A DNA stretch of 52,607 nucleotides, taken from positions 1 to 52,607 of the forward strand of contig JALEGB010000015.1 of assembly GCA_022760355.1 (NCBI GenBank). The letters run 5' to 3'. Position 1 is the stretch's first letter. The number at the start of each line of letters is the position of its first letter. Below, in pieces: positions 33,959-42,018 of this stretch. Below the pieces are notes generated by a model. That model saw only the letters and a program-made list of their open reading frames with translations, had not been told where the DNA came from and searched no databases. The position numbers and the translations under genes were made by a program. Origin of the DNA: Neomegalonema sp. Lineage in GTDB: Bacteria > Pseudomonadota > Alphaproteobacteria > Rhodobacterales > Rhodobacteraceae.

Positions 33959-33966
33959 GACCGGTC
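33959..33966. promoter_or_regulatory. Second TetR operator-like palindrome
   Basis: GACCGGTC inside ATGACCGGTCGC. It closely matches the reverse complement of the copy in the tetR promoter (ATGACCGGTCG shared). It lies about 70 bp before the MBL hydrolase start. Confidence 0.5.
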
Positions 33967-34036
33967 GCTTTAAAAGGCGCGGTCGACCAAGGGCGCGCCG
34001 CCGCACTGACACGCCATCACCAAACGGAGAAAACCA

Positions 34037-35044
34037 ATGACTGAACTCAACCGACGCACCCTCCTGACCACCGCCGGCCTCACCGCCGCCGCCGGCCTGA
34101 CCGCAGGCATCGGCCTTGCAAGCAGCGACGCAGCCGCAACCCCCAAACCCGCGGCCAGCCTGCAAGGCGCCGGCTTCTATCGCTTCCGCTTCGGCTCAAA
34201 AACCGTGACTGTGCTTGGCGACGGAGACGGCTTCCTTCCCGGCCAGCCCGTGTTTGCGGCGAACGTGACGCAAGAAGCCTTCGCCGCCGCTCAGAAAGAA
34301 GAATTTCAGCCGACTGATCGCGTCCATGTACCGATGAACACGCTGCTGATCGAGGAAGGCGACCGCAAGATCCTGATCGACGCGGGCGCAGGCCGCTTTG
34401 TCGGCGACAGCTTCGGACGCCAGCCCATTGGCCTCGCCAATGCGGGCGTCGACCCTACGCAGATTGATACGGTGATCATCACCCATGGGCATTTTGACCA
34501 TTTCGGCGGCCTCATTGGCGCCGACCAAAAATCCCGGTTCCCCAACGCGCGAATCATCTGGGATGAGCGCGAGCACGCCTATTGGAGCTCAGCCCAAGCA
34601 CAGTCGGACGTAAATGGGTCGGCGCTGCCGCAAGCCTTCAAGGATGTCTCGATCAGCGCGCTCAACACTGTGCTTCCGAAGGTCGCCCAGCAGAACCATC
34701 TGGTGCGCGGCGAGACCGAAATTGCGCCAGGCGTACAGCTGCTGCCGGCGCCGGGACACACGCCGCATTCCTCAGTGGTGCTGATCGAATCGGATGGAAA
34801 GCAGTTGCTGTACGCCAGCGATACAACTCTGCTCCCAGCTCAAAACGCCAAGCACCCTGAATGGGTTAGCTTGTTCGAAGCCGATGCAGAGGGGCTTGTG
34901 GCCACCCGCCGCCGCCTGCTTGATCGCGCCGCGTCGGACCAAGTGCTCTGGTTTGCATACCATGCGTCCTTCCCAGCTCTCGGCCATATTCGGGCCGCGG
35001 GAAAAGCCTGGGAGTATGTGCCAACGACTTGGAGCTGGGCGTAA
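34037..35044 (+). CDS. MBL-fold metallohydrolase with Tat signal
   Basis: 335 residues. The N-terminus LNRRTLLTTAGLTAAAGLTA is a twin-arginine signal, so the enzyme is probably folded in the cytoplasm and exported. The metal site is THGHFDH (HxHxDH at 150-155), with later ligands in PAPGHTPHSS and YASDTTLLP. This resembles the quorum-quenching-lactonase/other periplasmic MBL branch; the substrate is unknown. GGAG precedes the ATG. It follows the TetR gene and shares its operator core, so it is the likely regulated target. Confidence 0.9.
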   Translation: MTELNRRTLLTTAGLTAAAGLTAGIGLASSDAAATPKPAASLQGAGFYRFRFGSKTVTVLGDGDGFLPGQPVFAANVTQEAFAAAQKEEFQPTDRVHVPMNTLLIEEGDRKILIDAGAGRFVGDSFGRQPIGLANAGVDPTQIDTVIITHGHFDHFGGLIGADQKSRFPNARIIWDEREHAYWSSAQAQSDVNGSALPQAFKDVSISALNTVLPKVAQQNHLVRGETEIAPGVQLLPAPGHTPHSSVVLIESDGKQLLYASDTTLLPAQNAKHPEWVSLFEADAEGLVATRRRLLDRAASDQVLWFAYHASFPALGHIRAAGKAWEYVPTTWSWA

Positions 35045-35189
35045 CGCGCCCTGCGAGCCGCGCCGCGCGTGTGCGGCTCGCCCCATCGCTTCCGATACAT
35101 CAGCAGCGCCGCTTTTAGGCAAATTGGTTGCATGTCCACGCCTAATCGGTCAAAGAGCGCCGCCCAGCTCAAACCGGGTGAATGCGATC

Positions 35190-36467
35190 ATGAACAGGAC
35201 GGCCAACAAGCGGAAATCGTGTGGCGTTGATTTCGGCACCTCCAACTCATGCGTCGCGATGGGAACAGACGACGATGTGCGCCTGCTGCCGGTTGAGGGG
35301 GCGCACCACACCCTGCCCAGCGCCCTGTTCTATCCGGATGAGGCGCCTGGCCCACTCTTCGGTCGCGCGGCGATTGCCGAGTATCTCGATCACGAGCCTG
35401 GGCGTTTGCTGCGGGGCCTCAAGAGCATCCTCACCAGCGATTTGATCAACGAAACCACTCGCATCGGCCGCCGCCGCGCGCCTTTCACCGAGTTCATCGT
35501 AGAAATCATCCGCCGCCTCCGCTCAGCCGCGAACGCCGCCGCTGAAAGCGAGGTCGACTGTGTCGTGCTCGGCCGCCCGGTGAATTTTGTCGGCGCAGGC
35601 TCAGACGGCAACCAATCAGCGGAGGACCGGCTGCGCGCCATCGCCCAAACGGCGGGTTTCAAGCATGTTGAGATGCAGCTGGAGCCAATCGCCGCCGCCT
35701 TCGAATATGAGATGTCAATCGATCATGAGGAGCTGGTGCTGATCGTCGATATTGGCGGCGGCACCACCGACTTTTCCGTCGTCCGCGTCGCGCCCGAACG
35801 CCGAGCGCGCCCGGACCGTTCCGACGATATTCTCGCCCATGGCGGCGTCGGCGTCGGCGGGACGGATCTGGACCGATCCACCAGCCTCAACAGCGTGATG
35901 CCGCTGCTCGGCCTCGGCGCGCAGGTAAAAACGGAATCGGGCGATCAGGTCGAGGCCCCAAGGGCGATCTATTACGATCTCGCCACGTGGCACCGTGTGA
36001 TGTTCGCCTACACGCCCGAAAATCTGCGCGACGCCCGCGCAACGCGAAAATTCGCAGCGGAAACGGAGCGCTTTGACAGGCTGATCCGCACCCTCGAAAG
36101 CCAATCCGCCCATGCGCTGCTTGAAAGCGTTGAGCAGAGCAAGATCCGTCTGACCACTGAGGAGCAGTGCGACCTTGATCTTGCAGCGCTAGAGCCAAGC
36201 CTGACGCAGCAATTACCGCGCGCCAAGTTTGAGGCGGCCATCGCCGAGAATGTTGAGAAGGTCCGCGCCGAGCTGCGCGAAACGCTAAAGGCCGCCAGCC
36301 TGACGCAAGCCGCAATCACCTCAGTGTTTCTAACCGGCGGCACCAGCCACATCCCGGCGGTCAAAGCCGCGATCGCGCGCGAGACGCCGACATCGCGGAT
36401 CAAAAGCGGCGATATGCTCGGCAGCGTCGGGCGCGGCCTCGGCCTTTACGCCCAACGCATCTTCTAA
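35190..36467 (+). CDS. Hsp70-family protein (YegD-like)
   Basis: 425 residues, an actin/Hsp70 ATPase fold without a full substrate-binding domain. Phosphate 1: CGVDFGTSNSCVAMG; phosphate 2: LIVDIGGGTTDFSVVRV; adenosine region: TSVFLTGGTSHIPAVKAAIA. Length and layout match E. coli YegD rather than DnaK (about 640 aa). Role unknown; it may act as a specialised chaperone. The ATG at 35190 was chosen because the protein starts just before the first phosphate motif; GTG at 35178 is an alternative and the frame is open far upstream. Confidence 0.88.
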   Translation: MNRTANKRKSCGVDFGTSNSCVAMGTDDDVRLLPVEGAHHTLPSALFYPDEAPGPLFGRAAIAEYLDHEPGRLLRGLKSILTSDLINETTRIGRRRAPFTEFIVEIIRRLRSAANAAAESEVDCVVLGRPVNFVGAGSDGNQSAEDRLRAIAQTAGFKHVEMQLEPIAAAFEYEMSIDHEELVLIVDIGGGTTDFSVVRVAPERRARPDRSDDILAHGGVGVGGTDLDRSTSLNSVMPLLGLGAQVKTESGDQVEAPRAIYYDLATWHRVMFAYTPENLRDARATRKFAAETERFDRLIRTLESQSAHALLESVEQSKIRLTTEEQCDLDLAALEPSLTQQLPRAKFEAAIAENVEKVRAELRETLKAASLTQAAITSVFLTGGTSHIPAVKAAIARETPTSRIKSGDMLGSVGRGLGLYAQRIF

Positions 36468-36488
36468 CGCCGATTTCGCGCGGCGCGT

Positions 36489-36845
36489 CTATTCCTCCCG
36501 ACGCGCAAAAACCGCATCGTTCAGCGCCCGCACAGTGTCGCGAATGTAATCGTATCCGCGTTTCCCATCCACTGTCGCGCCCGCAAACACGGCGACCACC
36601 TGACTGTCATAGTTAACGCAGTCCATAAAGATCGTGTTCTTGCCGGATTTATTGTACGCGCCGCGCCGGGACTCTCGGCATTCGCCAAATTGCAGCCGGC
36701 ATTCCTCCCGCATCAACGTCACGCATCGCGAATGGTTCATCCCAGGCGCAACGAAGGTGCTGACATAGATGTCAGGCGTTTGCGCCTGCGCCGCGCCGGC
36801 GAAAAGCACGAGCCCGAACGCCGCCGCGCGTTTTTGTATCGACAT
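36489..36845 (-). CDS. Secreted hypothetical protein with four cysteines
   Basis: 118 residues. Signal peptide RAAAFGLVLFAGAAQAQ, then a small mature domain with four Cys (HSRCVTLM, EECRLQ, GECRES, MDCVNY), probably forming two disulfides in the periplasm. GAGG precedes the ATG. No family recognised. It converges on the Hsp70-like gene with only 21 bp between the stops. Confidence 0.68.
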   Translation of the reverse strand: MSIQKRAAAFGLVLFAGAAQAQTPDIYVSTFVAPGMNHSRCVTLMREECRLQFGECRESRRGAYNKSGKNTIFMDCVNYDSQVVAVFAGATVDGKRGYDYIRDTVRALNDAVFARREE

Positions 36846-36999
36846 ATGATCCTCGTCTGTTCACAAGCCGCAGATCGTGCGTCGCCTCATGGGCAAACGC
36901 GCGCTGCGGCGGGCCTGACCAGAAGGCGAGTAAGCCATGGCGAAAATACGGTCGCGCCTGGCGCGCCTCGTCATTCGCCCCGGCGCCTTGCACAAGCGT

Positions 37000-37018
37000 T
37001 CCAAAATTCCACTTTGGA
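37000..37018. promoter_or_regulatory. Operator-like inverted repeat
   Basis: TCCAAA-N7-TTTGGA (37000-37005 and 37013-37018) about 90 bp before the methyltransferase start and 155 bp before the divergent secreted-protein start. It could be a binding site for a dimeric regulator. No other copy was noticed. Confidence 0.35.
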
Positions 37019-37106
37019 GAGAACACGCGGCGCGCGCGCATCGTTCGCGCACAATTCATTGGCCCTGCGGCGCGCACAACTGCTGACGCCGCCCTCTCAC
37101 GACAGT

Positions 37107-38006
37107 ATGCACGGCGCTATGGTCGAAATTTCGCAAAAAACCTTCGAACAAGAATCCTGGAGCGCACGCGCAGGCCTCTGGCTCGACACCGCCGCCCACG
37201 CCACCGCTTTGGGCGCGCCCCGTCTGCTGACAGCGCTGGATGTGCATGCCGACAATACAGTGCTGGATCTGTGCTGCGGACCGGGCGTTGTTGCGGGCGC
37301 CGCCTATGCGCTGGGCGCGTCGGCGACAGGGATCGACTTCGCCCCGGCGATGGTGGCGATCGCACGGGAACGCGTGCCGGAGGCTCGGTTCCAAATTGGC
37401 GACGCAGAAGCGCTCGACGTCCGCGCCAATGAGTTTCACGCCGTCGCCTGCAATTTCGGTCTGCAGCATGTCGCCGATCCCCAGCAAGCCATGCGCGAAG
37501 CTTTCCGCGCCCTGAAGCAAGGCGGCCGCTTTGGTTGGACCCATTGGCTGGCGCCCGAACAGAACCCAGTCGCCCGCGCCTGCCTGGACGCGATTGCAAA
37601 GCATGGCGACCCCGCCTTGGAGTCGGCGGAAGTGGCGCGCGACGCCTTCCGCCTAGCAGACGAAGACTCTGCGAAAGCAGCGATGCGGCGGGCGGGCTTC
37701 CGCGAGATCCAGTTTGAGCAACTGACTCTTGAGTTCACCGCCCCGCGCGAGGGGTTGGCCGCGCTGGCTTACGCCATGATGGGCCGCGCACCACTGGTCC
37801 TGGATCGTCAACCAACGGATGCTTTGACGACAATCAACGCGGCGATACAGGAGGCGCTCGGCGGCGCCGGCGCGCGGATATCTGCTCCAGCGCTCCTGTG
37901 CGTTGGCGTGAAGCCGGAGCTGACAGCTCCCACCCGTGGGCGCAATTTCGGAATTGTAAAAGAGTTGCTGCATCGCGGGCGGAAAGAGCCGACCGAAGAG
38001 AGCTAA
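37107..38006 (+). CDS. Class I SAM-dependent methyltransferase (UbiE-like Methyltransf_11)
   Basis: 299 residues. Motif I is TVLDLCCGPGVVAGAAYALG, followed by ATGIDFAPAMVAIARERVPE, the motif GDAEALDV, then FHAVACNFGLQHVADPQQAM and a long post-domain. UbiE/COQ5-like enzymes methylate quinones and other small molecules; this one's substrate is unknown. The ATG at 37107 lacks a strong ribosome-binding site; the frame is open upstream to 36690, and ATG at 37119 is also possible. Single gene; converges on the chemotaxis operon. Confidence 0.82.
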   Translation: MHGAMVEISQKTFEQESWSARAGLWLDTAAHATALGAPRLLTALDVHADNTVLDLCCGPGVVAGAAYALGASATGIDFAPAMVAIARERVPEARFQIGDAEALDVRANEFHAVACNFGLQHVADPQQAMREAFRALKQGGRFGWTHWLAPEQNPVARACLDAIAKHGDPALESAEVARDAFRLADEDSAKAAMRRAGFREIQFEQLTLEFTAPREGLAALAYAMMGRAPLVLDRQPTDALTTINAAIQEALGGAGARISAPALLCVGVKPELTAPTRGRNFGIVKELLHRGRKEPTEES

Positions 38007-38049
38007 CAGCTGCAGCAGACGCTGTCGCCAGTGCGCATCGCGCAAAGAA

Positions 38050-38087
38050 CTCCGCTGCGCGTCGAAACCGCCGAACGCGCTGCGGAG
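38050..38087. terminator. Possible bidirectional terminator hairpin
   Basis: 13-bp arms with one mismatch (38050-38062 with 38075-38087, 12-nt loop) between the converging methyltransferase and cheY genes. It has no long T-run on either strand, so termination is an inference from position and stem strength. Confidence 0.4.
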
Positions 38088-38115
38088 CATTATGGTGTCC
38101 GTATCGAAGCGCCGG

Positions 38116-38496
38116 CTACGAAAGCGCGCCGAGCTTCTCTTCCAGCGCGCCCTTCAGATCCGCGACGCTGAACGGCTTCGCGACGAAGTGGTCGACGATG
38201 CCCTCTTCCGCCTGCTCGCGATACATTTCGCTGGTAGCAAGCAGGAAGAGCACCGAATTCAGCACCGGATGCGCCTTGACCTCTTTGGCGAGATCGACGC
38301 CGCTCATGCCTGGCATATTCAAATCCGAGATGACGACGTCAAACTTCGCGGATTGAAGCTCCTTCAGCGCTGCATCGCCGCTCGCAGCGAGCGAGACATT
38401 GACGATGCCCATCCGCTTCAGACATTGCCGGGCCAAACCCCGCATCGACTGTTGGTCGTCGACAACCATGACTTTCAGAGACTTTGCTACTGGCAT
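38116..38496 (-). CDS. cheY: CheY-like response regulator (last gene of che operon)
   Basis: 126-residue single receiver domain. Intact site: D13, D14 and phosphoacceptor D58 in VVISDLNMPGMSG, T88 in LLATSE and K107 in VAKPFS. It could carry the signal from CheA to the motor or act as a phosphate sink for the other CheY. AAGGAA lies about 7 nt before the ATG at 38496; the open frame upstream to 38661 is not used. Last of ten genes in the operon, 43 bp after cheB. Confidence 0.9.
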   Translation of the reverse strand: MPVAKSLKVMVVDDQQSMRGLARQCLKRMGIVNVSLAASGDAALKELQSAKFDVVISDLNMPGMSGVDLAKEVKAHPVLNSVLFLLATSEMYREQAEEGIVDHFVAKPFSVADLKGALEEKLGALS

Positions 38497-38539
38497 TCTG
38501 CGGTTCCTTACTAATGAGCGCGTTTTGCGCAGTGTCGCG

Positions 38540-39601
38540 TCAAGCGCGATAGGATTTGCCGGACACGAGCTCACAGATTCGATCCGGCAATTTCTCAAGG
38601 TGATGCTCTTCATTGACGGCGCCGGCGTCCCGCGCCGCCTTCGGCATCCCATAGACGACACAGGACTTTTCCGACTCGCCCAGGCAAAGCGCGCCGGCTT
38701 GGCGCATCTGCAGCAATCCGGAAGCGCCGTCGCGCCCCATTCCTGTGAGGATCACCCCCAACCCTTGCCCGCCCGCGGCTGCGGCCACCGAGCGAAAGCA
38801 AACATCGACCGATGGGCGATGACCCGACACCGGATCGCTCATGCTCAGCTTGGTGACATACTCGGTCCCGGCCTTAGCGACCTCCAGGTGATGCGAGCCC
38901 GGCGCGATCCGAATTGCGCCAGGGCGCAGCTTCTCGCCCTCACGCGCTTCGGCGACATCGTGCCCCGTTTGCGAGGCCAAGCGCGCGGCGAAGCGGCCGG
39001 TGTAGTTTTCCGGCATATGCACCACCGCGACCACGGGCGGCAGCCCACGCGGCAAGCGCTGCACGATCGAGCCGATCGCGGACACCCCGCCGGTAGATGC
39101 GCCGATGGCGATCAACCCAACGCCGCCGGACCGCTTGAACGCCTGAGGTTGCGGCCTAGGCCGCGCCGCGCTCGCGCCTTGACGGATCCGAGCTTTTGAC
39201 GCCGCCCGAACCTTGCGCCGGACGATTTCACCGAATTCGCGCATGCCGGCGTTGCCCGCCGGCTTGGCGACGAAATCGACGGCGCCGAACTCCAACGCAG
39301 TCAATGTCGCATCCGCTCCTGCGCTTGTGAGGGACGAGACCATCACCACCGGCATTGGCCGGAGGCGCATGATTTTATCGAGAAATTCCAGGCCGTTCAT
39401 GCCGGGCATCTCGACATCCAACGTCACAACGTCAGGATTTACCCGTTTGATCATGTCCCGCGCCGCGTAGGGCTCCGCAGCGGAGCCGGCGACATCGATA
39501 TCCCCGTCAACCTCCAGCGCTGATCGCAGCATCGTGCGCATCAGAACGGAGTCGTCGACGACAACGACGCGAACCGGTCGATTTGGCCCCATCGCGGTCA
39601 T
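38540..39601 (-). CDS. cheB: CheB chemoreceptor glutamate methylesterase/deamidase
   Basis: 353 residues. N-terminal receiver (D62 in VTLDVEMPGMNG) joined by a basic linker to the methylesterase domain. The catalytic triad is S169 in GASTGG, H195 in VVHMPENYTG and D291 in GMGRDGASGL. It removes methyl groups from receptors when phosphorylated by CheA, giving adaptation. Overlaps the cheD stop by 1 nt (TGATG). Confidence 0.97.
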   Translation of the reverse strand: MTAMGPNRPVRVVVVDDSVLMRTMLRSALEVDGDIDVAGSAAEPYAARDMIKRVNPDVVTLDVEMPGMNGLEFLDKIMRLRPMPVVMVSSLTSAGADATLTALEFGAVDFVAKPAGNAGMREFGEIVRRKVRAASKARIRQGASAARPRPQPQAFKRSGGVGLIAIGASTGGVSAIGSIVQRLPRGLPPVVAVVHMPENYTGRFAARLASQTGHDVAEAREGEKLRPGAIRIAPGSHHLEVAKAGTEYVTKLSMSDPVSGHRPSVDVCFRSVAAAAGGQGLGVILTGMGRDGASGLLQMRQAGALCLGESEKSCVVYGMPKAARDAGAVNEEHHLEKLPDRICELVSGKSYRA

Positions 39602-40194
39602 CAGAAGAGCTCCACTCCTCCGGCCCGAGGCGCGGTCTCAACCTTAGCCTTATGCCGCAACTCCTGCTCACGAACGGCCTTAGGCTCCAGACGCAATACC
39701 GAGACGCGGCCGCTGGTCGGGAAATAAAACACCCGCCGCGCACGCACCCCGCCGAGATCAGAGGCGGCGACGCGTACGCCCTCGCGCCGCAAATAGTCCA
39801 ACACGAAGCGCGCGTTGCGATCCCCGACCGTTTCGCTGGCGGATGTGTCGATCACATTGCCGCCGCCAAACACCTTCGCCTCAAGCCGCGACTTAGAACC
39901 GCCCTGCTTCAGGATATCGTTGATCAGGACTTCCATCGCGTTGGTGCCGTAGCGCATGGAGCCAGCCCCTTCGCCGCCGCTACGATCGTCCGGCAGCAAG
40001 AAGTGGTTCAAACCGCCGACGCCGACCTCCGGATCACGAATGCACGCGGCGACACAGGATCCAAGCAAAGTGACCAGCGCGTGATCAGGCTCGGAAGAGA
40101 CCAGATGATCGCCAGGCAGAACGATGGTCGCCTGCGCGCCGATTTTGGTGTCGAAGTACGAGCTACGCCCGCTCGACGGACCTGCAGCAACCAT
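39601..40194 (-). CDS. cheD: CheD chemoreceptor glutamine deamidase
   Basis: 197 residues. Catalytic Cys47 in LLGSCVAACIRD and His64 in GGLNHFLLPDD, with the conserved GGGNV and GDRNARFVL region. It deamidates receptor glutamines to glutamates, creating methylation sites. In many bacteria it partners CheC, which I do not see here. Overlaps cheR and cheB by 1 nt each. Confidence 0.95.
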   Translation of the reverse strand: MVAAGPSSGRSSYFDTKIGAQATIVLPGDHLVSSEPDHALVTLLGSCVAACIRDPEVGVGGLNHFLLPDDRSGGEGAGSMRYGTNAMEVLINDILKQGGSKSRLEAKVFGGGNVIDTSASETVGDRNARFVLDYLRREGVRVAASDLGGVRARRVFYFPTSGRVSVLRLEPKAVREQELRHKAKVETAPRAGGVELF

Positions 40195-41066
40195 TAGGCG
40201 CGCCTCCTGTAGATTGTTTTGCCTTCACTGGAGAGCAACGCATGCTCGCCAAGCAAAGATTCAGAGTGGCCCAAGTAAAGGGTACCGTTCGGCCGCAGCA
40301 TCTGCGCCATTCTATTAACAACTTCTCGCTTCGTATCCGCATCGAAGTAGATGAGAACATTTCGGCAAAAAATGACGTCGAACGGCCCTGAAAATGGCCA
40401 CCGCGTCAGCAAATTGAGCTGACGAAATGTAATCATTCGCTTGACTTCAGAAGTGAATTCAAACTTATCGCCAACCTGCTTGGTTGATGCGCGCAGCATC
40501 TTCTCAGGAATGGCCGTGACCCGATCTTGCGCATAAACACCGGCCGAAGCGCGCGCGAGAATATTGGTGTCCAGATCTGTCGCGAGAATTTTGAGATCCT
40601 TGGCCTGCGCCGCATCGGACTCCCGAACAGTCATCGCAATCGAGTAAGGCTCCTCGCCGGACGAACAAGCCGATGACCAAATCCGAACCCGGCTGCGCCC
40701 CTCCGCCGCGATCTGCGCCAGCACCTTATTCTTGAGATCTTGAAAATGGTGATCCTCACGAAAGAATGAGGTGAGGTTGGTGGTCACCACATTGATGAAT
40801 TCGCCGATCTCATTCTTGCCGGCGTCCGACTGAACGAACTCTAGATACGCCTTGTAGCTCTGCAAGCCGAGCGCACGCAGCCGACGCGACAGGCGCGAAT
40901 GGATCATCTCGCGCTTATGTTCTTTGATGACGATTCCGGTCAGCTGGCCGACAAGCGCCGCCGCCTGACGAAAATCATCGTCAGTCAGCTCAACGCGGTC
41001 ATAGGCGAACTCGGATCCGCCAGGTTCGGCCACTGCGGGAGCGCGCGCAAGCGAAGAGTTGCTCAT
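40194..41066 (-). CDS. cheR: CheR chemoreceptor methyltransferase
   Basis: 290 residues. N-terminal helical domain (LTGIVIKEHKREMIHSRLSR), then the SAM domain with RIWSSACSSGEEPYSIAM and DLKILATDLDTNILARA, and the family blocks DVIFCRNVLIYF and YLGHSESL. It methylates receptor glutamates. Overlaps the upstream membrane-protein gene by 4 nt, so translation of the two is coupled. Confidence 0.97.
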   Translation of the reverse strand: MSNSSLARAPAVAEPGGSEFAYDRVELTDDDFRQAAALVGQLTGIVIKEHKREMIHSRLSRRLRALGLQSYKAYLEFVQSDAGKNEIGEFINVVTTNLTSFFREDHHFQDLKNKVLAQIAAEGRSRVRIWSSACSSGEEPYSIAMTVRESDAAQAKDLKILATDLDTNILARASAGVYAQDRVTAIPEKMLRASTKQVGDKFEFTSEVKRMITFRQLNLLTRWPFSGPFDVIFCRNVLIYFDADTKREVVNRMAQMLRPNGTLYLGHSESLLGEHALLSSEGKTIYRRRA

Positions 41067-41479
41067 CTTTTTTCCTCACCTACCGTATCGCCTACCGCCA
41101 GTCCGGCGCGTCGCAGCTGGTCGTCGCCGCTTGCGATAGCTTCCCAATCCTCGTCGGCGCGCTCTTCGGTTGAGGCGCCTTTAGTTTTGGCCGCCGTCAC
41201 GGCCTCAAGGATCGCTGCGTCGATCGGCTCGTCGCCCCAATCCTCCAGAGGATCCTCGACAGGCTCATCGGCGTCGCCGCCGATCGCCGACGCAGGGCGA
41301 GCCATCATGTACGACGCGCCCACCAACGCGGCGCCAGCAACCCCGCCTACAAGCCACACAGACGCGGTCGACGCGCCCTCCGCCGCCAACCGCGCGGACG
41401 CAGTCGCAACGGAGCACCCCGCGCCAAAGGCGCACAGAGTAAGGGCGGGTTGTACGAAACCGGCGACGCCGACGCTCAT
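41063..41479 (-). CDS. Uncharacterised membrane protein of the che operon
   Basis: 138 residues. Two hydrophobic segments (about 5-28 and 40-60), then an acidic cytoplasmic-looking tail. The tail has two acidic Trp motifs, EDWGDE (79-84) and EDWEAI (110-115), and ends GDTVGEEKR. No family recognised. Located between cheW and cheR with an ATGA overlap to cheR, so its amount is tied to the adaptation enzymes. It could anchor a signalling protein at the membrane; this is inference from topology and position. Confidence 0.72.
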   Translation of the reverse strand: MSVGVAGFVQPALTLCAFGAGCSVATASARLAAEGASTASVWLVGGVAGAALVGASYMMARPASAIGGDADEPVEDPLEDWGDEPIDAAILEAVTAAKTKGASTEERADEDWEAIASGDDQLRRAGLAVGDTVGEEKR

Positions 41480-41520
41480 AGTGGATCCTGCCTTGCCAAA
41501 CTGCTGCGAGTAGTGGCGGC

Positions 41521-42018
41521 CTAAGCCGCCATCATGTCTTCGTTCGGGAACAAGCGCGGCAGATCGAGCAGCGCGATCATTTGATCATCGCTGGTCACCA
41601 GGCCGCTGATCGATTCGAGATCCAGCTCACGCGCGCCGCTAGGAATTGGACGCACATCATCCGGCGCAACGGTCAGGATGTCCGACACCGCGTCGACCAG
41701 GATGCCGACGCTTTGCTCGCCGATCGACGCGATGACCACGACATGGTTCTCCGTCGCCTCGGTCTGCGCCCCGCCAAAGCGAACCCGCAGATCATGCACA
41801 GGCACGATCGTGCCGCGCAGGTTCAGCACGCCGCGGGTATAGTGCGGCTGGTTCGGCAACGCGGTGGTTGGCGACCATTGCTTGATCTCGCGCACCAGCG
41901 TGATCTCCACGCCATAGAGCCGGTCGCCGACCAAGAACGTGACATACTGACGGTAGTCGCCGGCCTGAACGGCCTCTTCCACCCGATCTTTATCCGCAGG
42001 CTTCGGCTGCTCGCTCAT
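41521..42018 (-). CDS. cheW: CheW chemotaxis adaptor
   Basis: 165-residue adaptor linking receptors to CheA. Core: YVTFLVGDRLYGVEITLVRE, GVLNLRGTIVPVHDLRVRFG and SVGILVDAVSDILTV, all standard CheW. The first 25 residues are a charged extension. The start overlaps the cheA stop by 4 nt. Confidence 0.96.
   Translation of the reverse strand: MSEQPKPADKDRVEEAVQAGDYRQYVTFLVGDRLYGVEITLVREIKQWSPTTALPNQPHYTRGVLNLRGTIVPVHDLRVRFGGAQTEATENHVVVIASIGEQSVGILVDAVSDILTVAPDDVRPIPSGARELDLESISGLVTSDDQMIALLDLPRLFPNEDMMAA

Noticed and set aside
34794-35189. N-terminal extension of the Hsp70-like frame
   Set aside because: The upstream part lies inside the MBL gene in another frame, and the Hsp70 fold starts just after 35190.
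36690-37106. N-terminal extension of the methyltransferase frame
   Set aside because: Overlaps the secreted Cys-rich gene antisense and does not resemble methyltransferase sequence.
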